This document shows, in pieces, positions 36,371-45,971 of a DNA stretch of 64,000 nt; within the stretch, counting starts at the first letter, position 1; each line of letters begins with the position of its first letter. The notes under the pieces are model-generated. The model worked only from the letters and a program-made list of their open reading frames with translations, was not told the origin of the DNA and did not search any database. Made by a program: the position numbers and the translations under genes. The DNA is from Flammeovirgaceae bacterium UBA4465 (GTDB lineage Bacteria > Bacteroidota > Bacteroidia > Cytophagales > Cyclobacteriaceae), in the NCBI GenBank assembly GCA_905182375.1, contig CAJJBF010000005.1, positions 1 through 64,000 of the forward strand, read 5' to 3'.

Positions 36371-38204
36371 TTTCTTCATTATTGGGTTACTTCCCTTTCT
36401 TGTAAAGGCTCAAGTCACTCCAAAATATATCTTCCCCATCAACAGCGGGTCGCAACAATACTTGGCGGGTACCATGGGAGAAATTCGACATAACCACTTT
36501 CATGCAGGCCTCGACATCAAAACAGAGGGTAAAATAGGCATTCCAGTGCTAGCAATTGCCAATGGATATGTATCAAGGATTGGCGTCAGTGAAGGGGGCT
36601 ACGGTCATGTACTTTATCTAACCCACTTAGACGGGAAAACATCTGTATATGCCCACCTTCAGCGTTTTGAAGAGTATTTAGAAAATTATACTCTTAACCG
36701 ACAATATCAAAAAGAAACTTATCCTATTCAATTGTTTCCTCAAAAAAACAAATTTTATTTCAATCAGGGAGATACCATAGGTTACTCAGGGAATAGTGGG
36801 TCTTCCTCAGGACCCCATCTTCATTTTGAAATGAGAAATGCAAAGCAAGAATTCCTCAATCCATTTGATGAGTTTTCATTCAGTGAAATTCAAGATAATA
36901 TCGCCCCTAGAATAAAATACCTTGCATTTAAATGCCTTGATCTCGATGCTCGCGTCAATGGTGCTTATGGTACCCTATTGGTTCAACCTACTAAAAAAAA
37001 TAATCTGTTTAGCATTCAAAAATCCATTCATCTCTCGGGAAATATTGGAATTGAAATATATCATTATGACAATATGAGCGGTGCTCCCAATCGAAATGGA
37101 ATTCCAGAAATCATACTTAAAGTCAATCAAGATACCCTATTTCATCAACTCAAAAAATCAATGTCTTTTGCTAAACAGCGAGACATATCAGCCCATATTG
37201 ACTACCCCTATGCGATAGACAAACACATCACCCTCAATAAATTATATAAAGCGGATGGAAATAAGCTCGATTTTTATATAAAAACCAATCAAGGTTATCT
37301 TTTTGACGAAATCCCTCATGAATTGGAAATCATATTAAAGGATAATCATCAAAATATTTCTACCCTTCAAGCTACGTTAAATAATGAAGGCCCTTACGAT
37401 AGTTACTTCCCACATGTGACCACCTTTGAAATAGATGAAAATCAATTGCATTATGTGAGTACTGATGCTGCATCTCAGATCTTCCTCGAGGACGCATTCA
37501 TTCCCCTTCAACCCTATTTATCAAATGAAAACCAGTATTATTATTTGTGGGATTTGAGGTCTGGATTACCCGATTTTATCGAATCAGGAAACTTGAAGAT
37601 TCAACCCCATTTTCTCACTGAAATACCTTCGGGTATCGATTATTCATTTCATAATGAAGATTTTATTCTAGAGGTCAATAAAAAATCATTGTTTGACACC
37701 CTTTATTTACAGTTTACCAAAGAATATGATTCCTTACAGGAGAAGTTGGTTTATACCTTTAATGACCGAACCGTCCCTTTAAGAAAAGACGTTATCATTT
37801 CTCTCCATGACACTGATCCTCAAAAAAATCAATACCAAGTATTTAAAGTAGATAAAAAAAATCGCTTATATTATGTCGGAAGCGAGCAAAATACTGCAGG
37901 CCGTTTTACTTTTAAAACCCGAGAATTAGGGACGTTCACGCTAGATAATGATACCATAAATCCCATTATTAAACCCATATCTTGGGATAGAATGGGTCTC
38001 AAATTTATGATAAAAGATCTAAAATCAGGAATTAAGTCTTATCATGCAACTCTTGATGACCATTTTTTGTTAATGGAATATAATGCTAAGAAGAATATAC
38101 TATCAGCACGTCCGAAAAACGAGAAAAAGGCCATAAAAGGCCTTTTTGTGTTAGAAGTTGAAGATAACTTTGGTAATAAAACTAAAATTAGTAAACCCTT
38201 ATGA
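36360..38204 (+). CDS. Secreted M23 peptidase (LytM-type) with long C-terminal region
   Basis: About 614 residues. I start at the TTG at 36360 (MRYVSFFIIGLLPFLVKAQ as a signal peptide); the open frame goes to 36309. The M23 domain is near residues 25-180: HNHFHAGLDIKTEG (Zn His and Asp), VYAHLQ, and SGPHLHFEMRN (HxH). The Zn ligands are complete, so an active peptidoglycan endopeptidase is plausible. The other 430 residues are beta-rich, unrecognised, and could be a surface-binding region. It overlaps FAH by eleven bases at its 5' end and bcp by four at its 3' end. Confidence 0.86.
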   Translation, partial: RYVSFFIIGLLPFLVKAQVTPKYIFPINSGSQQYLAGTMGEIRHNHFHAGLDIKTEGKIGIPVLAIANGYVSRIGVSEGGYGHVLYLTHLDGKTSVYAHLQRFEEYLENYTLNRQYQKETYPIQLFPQKNKFYFNQGDTIGYSGNSGSSSGPHLHFEMRNAKQEFLNPFDEFSFSEIQDNIAPRIKYLAFKCLDLDARVNGAYGTLLVQPTKKNNLFSIQKSIHLSGNIGIEIYHYDNMSGAPNRNGIPEIILKVNQDTLFHQLKKSMSFAKQRDISAHIDYPYAIDKHITLNKLYKADGNKLDFYIKTNQGYLFDEIPHELEIILKDNHQNISTLQATLNNEGPYDSYFPHVTTFEIDENQLHYVSTDAASQIFLEDAFIPLQPYLSNENQYYYLWDLRSGLPDFIESGNLKIQPHFLTEIPSGIDYSFHNEDFILEVNKKSLFDTLYLQFTKEYDSLQEKLVYTFNDRTVPLRKDVIISLHDTDPQKNQYQVFKVDKKNRLYYVGSEQNTAGRFTFKTRELGTFTLDNDTINPIIKPISWDRMGLKFMIKDLKSGIKSYHATLDDHFLLMEYNAKKNILSARPKNEKKAIKGLFVLEVEDNFGNKTKISKPL

Positions 38205-38656
38205 TTACATTAAAAATAGGCGATGTCGCTCCAGAATTCTCGGCCATCAATCAAGATGGGAAAATGATCAATCTCACAGATTATAAAGGAAAAAAAGTGG
38301 TACTGTATTTTTATCCAAAAGACAATACGCCTGGATGCACGACCCAATCTTGCAACTTGCGTGACAACTATACCCTGCTACAAAAACAAGGCTATGAAAT
38401 ATTTGGCATCAGCCAAGATTCTGAGAAATCACATCAAAAATTTATCGAAAAGCAAGCATTGCCTTTCGATTTAATCAGTGATGCAGATCATAAGGTACAT
38501 CATCTTTATGGTACATGGGAACTAAAAAAATATATGGGTAAAGAATACATGGGGACCCTCAGAACCACTTTTGTCATCGATGAAAAAGGCCAAATTTCTG
38601 ATGTTATTGAAAAAGTTAAAACGGACAATCATACTGCCCAAATTTTAGAAAAATAA
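38201..38656 (+). CDS. bcp: Thioredoxin-dependent peroxiredoxin (BCP/PrxQ)
   Basis: A 151-residue peroxiredoxin that reduces hydroperoxides. The peroxidatic Cys is in YFYPKDNTPGCTTQSC (Cys45), with a second Cys five residues on, the PrxQ pattern of an intramolecular disulfide. The ending TFVIDEKGQISDVIEKVKTD is typical. It starts in the M23 stop (ATGA overlap), so it is in the same operon; the reason for that pairing is unclear. Confidence 0.93.
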   Translation: MITLKIGDVAPEFSAINQDGKMINLTDYKGKKVVLYFYPKDNTPGCTTQSCNLRDNYTLLQKQGYEIFGISQDSEKSHQKFIEKQALPFDLISDADHKVHHLYGTWELKKYMGKEYMGTLRTTFVIDEKGQISDVIEKVKTDNHTAQILEK

Positions 38657-38672
38657 AAGGCTCACTCACCTA

Positions 38673-39116
38673 TCAATAGCTACTGATAGGGTATCTCACG
38701 TTCAAGCCTATACCTTGAACGTTAAGTTTCATTGTTGTTAAAATTTGGACGGCTAGGCGCCAGTCCATAGCAAGGATCAGCAGGACATTTTTAAACTGGT
38801 AAGCCCATCCCACTTCTGCCGTGAACCCTATTTTTAAGGGTTCACCGCTAAATGCATAAGGTCCTGCACCGACATACCCATGTAAGACTTTCCCTTCTAT
38901 GGGCTGGTAAATAAAATCCAACAAGGCATCCACTCCCACCCCATTGACAAAGGAAATATCTGCATGTATTCTTGTAAAATCGGTAGTAGTAAAAACACTA
39001 TCAATAGCTACACTACTCCCTCCGGTCACCGATCCAAACCTAAGGCCTATTTCTTGAAATTAAAAAGATAGATAAGCACCTAATAGACCAAATCCAAGTA
39101 AAAATATTTTATTCAT
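38673..39116 (-). pseudogene. Short outer-membrane-type protein with in-frame stop
   Basis: The ATG at 39116 opens a signal-peptide-like stretch (MNKIFLLGFGLLGAYLSF), then an in-frame TAA. Then, in the same frame, come FQEIGLRFGSVTGG and a body with alternating beta-strands (GEPLKIGFTAEVGWAYQFKN) ending in YPISSY, like an outer-membrane beta-barrel fragment. The stop falls exactly at the expected signal cleavage region. It may be a substitution, a pair of sequence errors, or a true lesion. If read through, the protein has 147 residues, short for a barrel. It is convergent with bcp. Confidence 0.55.
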
Positions 39117-39248
39117 TTGCTGAGCTGTTTTGAATCATTGTATGTCGACTATCTTTAAACACAATTCTTTGAGAGATAAATTAATTATATCGATCAAATA
39201 ATATTAAAATGAACATTTTTAACTGCAATAATTGTTAGATTAGAGACA

Positions 39249-39256
39249 TAATTTTG
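39249..39256 (+). promoter_or_regulatory. Candidate -7 element of the AI-2E family gene
   Basis: TAATTTTG, an exact TAnnTTTG, 36 bases before the ATG at 39293; no clear TTG at the -33 spacing. Confidence 0.4.
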
Positions 39257-39292
39257 AGTTAACCACAAACATCAGTAACGTAATGAGCCATA

Positions 39293-40390
39293 ATGAAAAA
39301 TGATAATTCATCCATTAATAAAGTAGTTGATACCGCCATTCGATTGATCAGCTTGGGTCTCATCGCTTATTTGTGTGTTTCAATTTTAAAACCATTCATT
39401 AATCCCCTTTTTTGGGGAATTATTTTTGCCGTAGCCTTAGATCCATTCTATCGAAAAATAGATCAACTAATAGGGCACAAAAGCAAAATCACAAGTATCA
39501 TCACGGTATTGCTTACTTTCATGGTTATTTCTATGCCACTTTATTTATTTTTAGAATCTGCGATTCGAGGTATTACAGATATTGGATCTATGTATGCTTC
39601 AGGTAAATTTTTAATTCAAACTCCTAATGAAAGTATCAAAGCCATTCCGCTCATAGGTGATTGGATCTATGATTCATGGCAATTGGCTTCTCAAAACCTC
39701 CCCTCTCTACTCAACCAATATCAAGATTATTTAAAGCAATTTGGATTATTTTTGCTGGATTCAATTCTAGGTACGGGGATCACCATTATCAATCTTGCAC
39801 TTTCTGTGCTCATCGCAGGCATCTTGCTTTATTCCAAAGGCACCAACAAAGTAGTTTATAAGTTATTTGAAAAAATAGCAGGGGACTTTGGAGTTGAATT
39901 TGCTTCCATTACCGAGCAAACCATCAGAAATGTGGTCAAGGGGATTTTGGGAGTTGCTGCCATTCAAGCCACCTTAGCTGGATTTGGATTTTTAATGGTT
40001 GACCTTCCCTATGCCGGCCTATGGGTTTTAATTTGTTTAATTCTAACAATCATACAAGTGGGTCCTGGATTCGTCATTATACCCGTCATCATTTGGCTAT
40101 TCTTGACAAGAGAGTTAGTACCTGCCTCGATTTGGTCCACTTATTTAGTCATTGTCATGTTATTAGATAATATTCTTAAACCTATATTTTTAGGAAAGGG
40201 AGCATCCGTTCCCACAGTAGTTATATTTTTAGGTGCCATTGGAGGTTTTCTATTTAAAGGTTTTCTGGGTTTATTTTTGGGTGCCATCATTTTATCGATT
40301 ACCTACAAATTACTGATTACTTGGTTAGGTTTAGAAAGCATCAATACTGAAAATACAATAATCAATGAAGAACCATCAAAGACAGAATAA
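39293..40390 (+). CDS. AI-2E family transporter (PerM/YdiK-like)
   Basis: A 365-residue membrane protein with about eight hydrophobic segments. The paired N-terminal helices (AIRLISLGLIAYLCVSILKP, FWGIIFAVALDPFY), a long soluble loop (110-190), and a C-terminal group of helices with IIQVGPGFVIIPVIIWLFL follow the AI-2E/TqsA family. DNILKPIFLGKGASVPTVVI (the D-N-xxxP-xxxG motif) is diagnostic. Family members export AI-2 or act as Na+/H+ antiporters; which applies here is unknown. Confidence 0.88.
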   Translation: MKNDNSSINKVVDTAIRLISLGLIAYLCVSILKPFINPLFWGIIFAVALDPFYRKIDQLIGHKSKITSIITVLLTFMVISMPLYLFLESAIRGITDIGSMYASGKFLIQTPNESIKAIPLIGDWIYDSWQLASQNLPSLLNQYQDYLKQFGLFLLDSILGTGITIINLALSVLIAGILLYSKGTNKVVYKLFEKIAGDFGVEFASITEQTIRNVVKGILGVAAIQATLAGFGFLMVDLPYAGLWVLICLILTIIQVGPGFVIIPVIIWLFLTRELVPASIWSTYLVIVMLLDNILKPIFLGKGASVPTVVIFLGAIGGFLFKGFLGLFLGAIILSITYKLLITWLGLESINTENTIINEEPSKTE

Positions 40391-40528
40391 AGGTTAGGTA
40401 AAATAAAAAGTCATCCTAATTATTCGAATTAAGTTAAATCCAATTTGCCTAAAGAAATCTGTTTGAGTTCTTTTTAAAATACGACCATCATATCTTTAAT
40501 ATTATAAAAAATAAATTCAAATTTTCAG

Positions 40529-40536
40529 TAAGTTTG
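40529..40536 (+). promoter_or_regulatory. -7 element of the transketolase operon
   Basis: TAAGTTTG matches TAnnTTTG exactly, 19 bases before the ATG at 40556. Confidence 0.5.
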
Positions 40537-40555
40537 CCAAATAAAAAAAATAGGT

Positions 40556-41398
40556 ATGGCCAACATCGCTGAATTAGAAAAAATAGCCAGTCAGGTTCGA
40601 AGAGATATCGTGAGAATGGTGCATTCATGCCAATCGGGGCATCCGGGAGGTTCATTAGGATGTACAGAATATTTGATTGCACTCTATTTCTCTATCATGA
40701 AACATGATACAAAATTTAATATGAAAGGGATTGAAGAAGATCTTTTTTTCATATCAAACGGTCATATATCACCCGTATTTTACAGCGTGTTGGCTCGAGT
40801 AGGATATTTTGATGTCTCCGAACTAGCTACTTTTCGCAAAATAAACTCAAGACTTCAAGGACATCCTGCTACTGAAGAAGGCCTACCAGGTATCCGGATG
40901 TCTGCGGGATCATTGGGCCAAGGACTGTCTGTAGCCTGCGGTGCAGCTTTAGCCAAAAGATTAAATAATGATCCTAGAAATGTCTTTTGCCTGATGGGCG
41001 ATGGCGAACAACAAGAGGGTCAGGTATGGGAAGCCGCTATGTTCGCAGCCCACAATAAATTAGATCACTTGATTGCCACCATAGATTACAATGGTCAACA
41101 AATTGATGGACCTGTGGATGAAGTCTTGTCTCTCGGTGACCTTGCCGGAAAATACAAAGCCTTTGGCTGGACCGTCCTTTCTTGTGAGGGCAATGATATG
41201 TCAGCAATCCTATCAATGCTCAATGAGGCCATCGATCAAACCGGAAAGGGAAAACCCATCATGATCCTCATGAAAACGGCTATGGGAAAAGGTGTTGACT
41301 TCATGGAAGGATCTCACAAATGGCATGGTATACCTCCCAATGACGCGCAATTAGAAGATGCGTTGAATCAACTTGAAGAAACTTTAGGCGATTATTAA
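40556..41398 (+). CDS. Transketolase, N-terminal (TPP-binding) subunit
   Basis: 280 residues, half of a normal transketolase. It carries SCQSGHPGGSLGCTEYL (N-terminal His) and the TPP/Mg motif GDGEQQEGQVWEAAMFA with DYNGQQIDGP. The ending KWHGIPPNDAQLEDAL is the usual N-subunit C-terminus. Together with the next gene it forms the split-type transketolase of the pentose phosphate pathway. The partner's ATG is one base after this stop. Confidence 0.93.
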   Translation: MANIAELEKIASQVRRDIVRMVHSCQSGHPGGSLGCTEYLIALYFSIMKHDTKFNMKGIEEDLFFISNGHISPVFYSVLARVGYFDVSELATFRKINSRLQGHPATEEGLPGIRMSAGSLGQGLSVACGAALAKRLNNDPRNVFCLMGDGEQQEGQVWEAAMFAAHNKLDHLIATIDYNGQQIDGPVDEVLSLGDLAGKYKAFGWTVLSCEGNDMSAILSMLNEAIDQTGKGKPIMILMKTAMGKGVDFMEGSHKWHGIPPNDAQLEDALNQLEETLGDY

Positions 41399-41399
41399 T

Positions 41400-42350
41400 A
41401 TGAAATATCAGTATACTGAAAAAAAAGATACCCGATCAGGTTTTGGAGATGGACTTACCGCATTAGGAAGAAGTCATCCTGAAGTAGTTGCGCTTTGTGC
41501 AGACCTCGTAGGTTCTCTCAAGATGGCCAACTTCATTAAAGAAAATCCTTCAAGATTTTTTCAAATGGGCATCTCAGAAGCCAATATGATGGGAACTGCT
41601 GCCGGTCTGGCAACGGCGGGTAAAATCCCTTTTACCGGGACTTTTGCCAACTTCTCAACGGGACGTGTTTATGATCAACTCAGACAATCCATAGCTTATT
41701 CAGAAAAAAATGTCAAAGTATGTGCCTCGCATGCTGGTCTCACGCTAGGAGAAGATGGTGCCACGCATCAGATTCTGGAAGATGTGGGTATGGTCAAAAT
41801 GTTGCCAAATTTTACCGTAATAGTGCCTTGTGATTATCATCAAACCAAGGCAGCCACTATCGCAATTGCTGATCATGAGGGTCCTGTTTACTTGAGGTTT
41901 GGAAGACCTAGTTGGCCTATTTTCACAAATCCAGAGGAACCTTTTGTGATAGGAAAAGCTCAAAAAATGATTTCTGGAAGCGACGTTACCATCATGGCCT
42001 ATGGGCATATGGTATGGAAAGCTATAGAAGCAGAAGCCATCTTGGCAGCCGAAGGCTTTTCTGTTGAAGTCATCAATATGCATACCATCAAACCCTTAGA
42101 TGTAGCTGCAATCTTAGATTCTGTGAACAAAACAGGATGTATCGTCACGGCAGAAGAACATAACATCAATGGTGGTCTAGGCGAAAGCGTCGCACGAATC
42201 ATTGGCCAAAATCATCCTTGTCCGCAAGAATTCGTTGCGGTAAATGATACCTTTGGCGAGAGTGGGACGCCCGATCAATTACTAGAGAAATATGGCTTGA
42301 GTACTGAAAATATAGTTTTAGCAGCTAAAAGAGCCATCGAAAGAAAATAA
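41400..42350 (+). CDS. Transketolase, C-terminal (pyrimidine-binding) subunit
   Basis: 316 residues. The pyrimidine-binding domain includes the catalytic Glu in MGISEANMMGTAAGLATAG and the PFTGTFANFSTGRVYDQLRQ loop. The transketolase C-terminal domain follows (VEVINMHTIKPLD, VTAEEHNINGGLGESVARI). It is the second chain of the split enzyme, translated right after the first. Spacing of one base and complementary domains make a heteromer certain in practice. Confidence 0.93.
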   Translation: MKYQYTEKKDTRSGFGDGLTALGRSHPEVVALCADLVGSLKMANFIKENPSRFFQMGISEANMMGTAAGLATAGKIPFTGTFANFSTGRVYDQLRQSIAYSEKNVKVCASHAGLTLGEDGATHQILEDVGMVKMLPNFTVIVPCDYHQTKAATIAIADHEGPVYLRFGRPSWPIFTNPEEPFVIGKAQKMISGSDVTIMAYGHMVWKAIEAEAILAAEGFSVEVINMHTIKPLDVAAILDSVNKTGCIVTAEEHNINGGLGESVARIIGQNHPCPQEFVAVNDTFGESGTPDQLLEKYGLSTENIVLAAKRAIERK

Positions 42351-42389
42351 ATATACGACACAATCTACGATACCGAAAATAAGGCCAAT

Positions 42390-43601
42390 TTGTCCAATTC
42401 CCTAACTCAACGTCAATTTTTGCAATTGGTGGCTCAAACTTCTGAAGAGCCGCTCATGGTAGAAGTAGCCAGTGCTGAAGGTTGTTACATCTACGATCAA
42501 AAAGGAAAAAAATATTTTGATCTGATCGCGGGTATTGGGGTGAGCAGTGTGGGGCACCGACACCCAGCCGTCATTGATGCCATTAAGGTTCAAGCAGATA
42601 AAAATCTTCATGTCATGGTTTTTGGTGAATTTATCCAAACACCGCAAGTGAAATTGGCAGAAGCCTTGTGCAAAACACTCCCAGATCCGCTTGAAGTAAC
42701 CTATTTTGTCAATTCTGGAAGTGAGGCTGCTGAGGGTGCCCTCAAATTAGCCAAACGATATACGGGACGCTTCAAAATGATTTCTTGCATCGATGGTTAT
42801 CATGGATCCAGTCACGGAGCACTATCCGCAAGCGGCAATGAAGTGCTGAAACAAAACTTTCGTCCTCTGCTTCCAGGATTTCAACACATTGCCTTTGGAA
42901 ATGTCTCTTCTCTCGATTTGATAGATTTTAAAACTGCAGCGGTTATTATAGAAACCGTGCAAGGAGAAGCGGGTGTTCGAATGGCCAATAAGGCCTATTT
43001 TAAAAAGTTACGTGAAAAATGCTCTGAGACAGGTGCGCTATTAATCCTCGATGAAATACAATGTGGCTTTGGTAGAACGGGCAAACTTTGGGCATTTGAG
43101 CACTATGGCATCCAGCCCGACATTCTGCTGGCGGCCAAAGGTATGGGCGGCGGTATGCCCATAGGCTGCTTCATCAGTTCAAAAGAAATCATGAGTTCAT
43201 TAAAACAAAACCCTATCCTTGGGCATATCACCACTTTTGGGGGCCACCCTATAAGCACTGCTGCTTCGCTAGCGACCCTAGAAACTATTCAAAATGAAAA
43301 CTTAATCTATCAGGTAGCTGGAAAAGCCTTGTTGTTTAAGAAATTACTCAAACATGATCTGATCAAGTCGATTCGAAATCAGGGGTTGCTCATGGCCGTA
43401 GAATTCGAATCTTATGAAGTTCTTAAAAGAATCATTGACAGAGCCTTAGAGGCTGGGATTATAACAGACTGGTTCTTGTTTTGTAACAACAGCATGCGGA
43501 TCGCCCCACCCCTTACTATTTCAGAAATTGAGATCAAAGAAGTTTGCCAAACTTTACTAAAATCAATTGAATGGGTATCTAAAAACCCTCTCAGTTGTTA
43601 G
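42390..43601 (+). CDS. Class III aminotransferase (acetylornithine/ornithine-type)
   Basis: A 403-residue PLP enzyme. Motifs are YFDLIAGIGVSSVGHRHPAV, FVNSGSEAAEGALKLAKRYT, IDGYHGSSHGALSASG, LLILDEIQCGFGRTGKLWAF and ILLAAKGMGGGMPIG (PLP Lys). The start is a TTG at 42390; the N-terminus that it gives fits the Bacteroidota homologues, where a peptide like LTQRQFLQLVAQTS is conserved. The substrate (ornithine, acetylornithine, 4-aminobutyrate) is not set by sequence. It is 39 bases from the transketolase stop and may be in the same transcript. Confidence 0.88.
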   Translation: MSNSLTQRQFLQLVAQTSEEPLMVEVASAEGCYIYDQKGKKYFDLIAGIGVSSVGHRHPAVIDAIKVQADKNLHVMVFGEFIQTPQVKLAEALCKTLPDPLEVTYFVNSGSEAAEGALKLAKRYTGRFKMISCIDGYHGSSHGALSASGNEVLKQNFRPLLPGFQHIAFGNVSSLDLIDFKTAAVIIETVQGEAGVRMANKAYFKKLREKCSETGALLILDEIQCGFGRTGKLWAFEHYGIQPDILLAAKGMGGGMPIGCFISSKEIMSSLKQNPILGHITTFGGHPISTAASLATLETIQNENLIYQVAGKALLFKKLLKHDLIKSIRNQGLLMAVEFESYEVLKRIIDRALEAGIITDWFLFCNNSMRIAPPLTISEIEIKEVCQTLLKSIEWVSKNPLSC

Positions 43602-43615
43602 AGCTTTTTAATAAT

Positions 43616-43649
43616 AAAAAAAGGAATGCGCGTCAACACATTCCTTTTT
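43616..43649. terminator. Bidirectional terminator
   Basis: An 11-bp stem AAAAAGGAATG/CATTCCTTTTT with a 10-base loop between the stops of the aminotransferase and glutamine synthetase genes. A-run on one side and T-run on the other serve both directions. Confidence 0.85.
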
Positions 43650-43670
43650 CTCCAATGAATATAACCTAAA

Positions 43671-44702
43671 TTATACGTCAGCAGATTTAACTGTTTTTAT
43701 AATCACTGCTGCAATTTTGTAAGGATCACCGTTGGAAGCAGGTCTTCTGTCTTCGAGCCAGCCCTTCCAATTTTTCTCAACAGTCATTAAAGGGATTCTT
43801 ATCGAAGCACCTCTATCAGATACACCGTAGCTGAAATCTGTAATGGCAGCCGTTTCATGCTCACCTGTCAATCTCTTATCATTATCTGCACCATAAACGG
43901 CAATATGTTCTTCAACCGTAGGTCTAAAAGCTTCACAAATTTGATCGTATGTCTCTTTGCTTCCACAAGTACGTAACATTTCGTTAGAGAAGTTGGCATG
44001 CATACCTGAACCATTCCAATCCGTCGCTCCTAGGGGTTTGGGATGCCAATTGATGGCCAATCCGTACTCTTCTCCTAATCGCTCAAGTAAATATCTTGCC
44101 ACCCACATCTCATCTCCTGCTTGTTTTGCTCCTTTAGCAAAACATTGGAATTCCCATTGGCCTGCCGCCACTTCTGCATTAACGCCTTCTATATTAATCC
44201 CAGCATCAATACACAAATCGATATGTTTTTCTACCATTTCTCTTCCAAAGGCATTGGAAGCGCCAACTGAACAATAAAATTGTCCCTGTGGTGTTTGATC
44301 TCGTGGGAAACCTAAAGGTAACTTAGTTTCGGGATCCCAAAGAAAGTATTCTTGTTCAAAACCAAACCAAAAATCAGCGTCATCATCATCAATGGTCGAA
44401 CGACCATTGGACACATGAGGGGTTCCATCGGCATTGAGCACTTCGGTCATCACCAAGAATCCATTTCTTCGAGCGGGATCAGGATAAATGGCAACTGGCT
44501 TAAGTAGGCAATCGGAAGACCCCCCTTCTGCTTGAAGCGTAGAGCTTCCATCAAAAGACCATATGGGACAATCTTTTAACTTTCCTCCAAAATCGGCTTC
44601 TATTTTTGTCTTACTTCTCAAATTAGCCGTAGGCGTATAACCATCTAACCAAATGTATTCAAGTTTAGATGAGGGCCTTTGAAGAATATTTGCTTTTGTC
44701 AT
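43671..44702 (-). CDS. glnII: Glutamine synthetase, type II (eukaryote-like)
   Basis: A 343-residue enzyme that makes glutamine from glutamate, ammonium and ATP. It is the short GSII form, not GSI or GSIII. The beta-grasp starts with KLEYIWLDGYTPTANLRSKT and WSFDGSSTLQAEGGSSD; the catalytic region has FGFEQEYFLWD, EVAAGQWEFQC, DWNGSGMHANFS and LTGEHETAAITDFSYGVSDR. Length is typical of the family. It is the third gene on the minus strand after amt and a porin, giving a nitrogen-assimilation group. A gap of about 180 bases to the porin suggests its own promoter. Confidence 0.95.
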   Translation of the reverse strand: MTKANILQRPSSKLEYIWLDGYTPTANLRSKTKIEADFGGKLKDCPIWSFDGSSTLQAEGGSSDCLLKPVAIYPDPARRNGFLVMTEVLNADGTPHVSNGRSTIDDDDADFWFGFEQEYFLWDPETKLPLGFPRDQTPQGQFYCSVGASNAFGREMVEKHIDLCIDAGINIEGVNAEVAAGQWEFQCFAKGAKQAGDEMWVARYLLERLGEEYGLAINWHPKPLGATDWNGSGMHANFSNEMLRTCGSKETYDQICEAFRPTVEEHIAVYGADNDKRLTGEHETAAITDFSYGVSDRGASIRIPLMTVEKNWKGWLEDRRPASNGDPYKIAAVIIKTVKSADV

Positions 44703-44884
44703 AACAAGGTATAATTTTAGGTGATTTTTAGATTTTTTTAATTAATTAAATTAAATCAAGGTTTATTTTTAACCTATCTCTTCAATAATTAATAATTTAA
44801 ACTGAAGTAAAGGTAAAAAATAAACCTTAATTAGAAAATAGTAAAACTTTTTATTTGCCTATTTCTCTTATTTTGATGATTATA

Positions 44885-45919
44885 TTAGAAGCTGTAGACT
44901 GCTGCAAGTACAAATGACGACAATGAGGAGCCTGCTGTTCCCTCTCCATCAACAAAACCATCGTATGACAAAGCATCTAATCTAATTTCAGGAATTATAG
45001 TTAAGCTCCCACTCGTAATCGGAGCACTGAAAGTAGTTGCAAAAACACTTTCATCTCCAGCAATTGCTACGCCGTTACCATCACTAAAATATTCTCCTCT
45101 TACGCCTATGGCGACGACATCAGAAACCGCCAATTGTAGATAGCCTGCAGCACCATAAAAATCTCCCGAGGCATCACCTGTCTGAGACGTTGCATTGATA
45201 CCCAAATAAAAGGATTCACTTAAATCCCATCCCGTAGTCAAGTCTATTTGAAAAAAATCTTCACTTGATAAGACGTTCAAATAAGCACTACCCGCATCAG
45301 TTGAATACCCTATTTGAAGACCTCCCACATAATCATTTGAAGGATTGAAATCGGTGTAATCTGTCGGATTCATAACCGCAACAGCAAGACTCCATTTATT
45401 ACTTAACGTGAAATCAGCTTTCAAACCCGTATGTGAAAAAGGTCCATAAGAAAACATGTATGAGGTTGAGTAATTAAAATTGGCGGTGGGAGAAATAACC
45501 TCATAACCTAAAAAGGTATTGAAATTACCTAAAGTTAATTTAAAGTTATCGGTTACGTTGTAATAAGCATAAAGCTGGTTGACAATATTAAGTGCTGGAC
45601 CAGAAGCAAATACGGCATCTGCACCCCTTGGACCAAAAACAAGATCCGCTACAAAACCTGCCTTTTCACCTTCGTATCCCATCACCAAATTAGCCATACC
45701 TAAAGAAAAACCTGGGGCATTCGCAAATGATGAAGTAGGCGCCAAAGTTCCTATTGTATCCATAGCATCATTAGAACCCCCACTCAAATTGGTCCTAAAA
45801 TAGGTATCTACTGATCCTGATATCGTAAAAGCAGGCGCTTCTTGTGCAACGGCAACAGCTGAAATGACCATCGCTATTGCGAAAATCATATTTTTTTTAA
45901 TTAATTTTAAATTGTTCAT
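44885..45919 (-). CDS. Outer membrane porin (OmpL47/beta-barrel type)
   Basis: A 344-residue protein with a signal peptide (MIFAIAMVISAVAVAQ). The rest is a series of amphipathic strands with aromatic ends (FTISGSVDTYFRTNLSG, YMFSYGPFSHTGLKADFTL, SFVLAAVYSF). The C-terminal Phe is the usual BAM signal. Bacteroidota place such 'porin' genes between amt and glutamine synthetase; a role in passing ammonium or small nitrogen compounds across the outer membrane is inferred from context. Confidence 0.82.
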   Translation of the reverse strand: MNNLKLIKKNMIFAIAMVISAVAVAQEAPAFTISGSVDTYFRTNLSGGSNDAMDTIGTLAPTSSFANAPGFSLGMANLVMGYEGEKAGFVADLVFGPRGADAVFASGPALNIVNQLYAYYNVTDNFKLTLGNFNTFLGYEVISPTANFNYSTSYMFSYGPFSHTGLKADFTLSNKWSLAVAVMNPTDYTDFNPSNDYVGGLQIGYSTDAGSAYLNVLSSEDFFQIDLTTGWDLSESFYLGINATSQTGDASGDFYGAAGYLQLAVSDVVAIGVRGEYFSDGNGVAIAGDESVFATTFSAPITSGSLTIIPEIRLDALSYDGFVDGEGTAGSSLSSFVLAAVYSF

Positions 45920-45971
45920 TTTGATTTATTATTTAAAGTGATTTGTTATTTATTAAATTAAACTTGAATAG

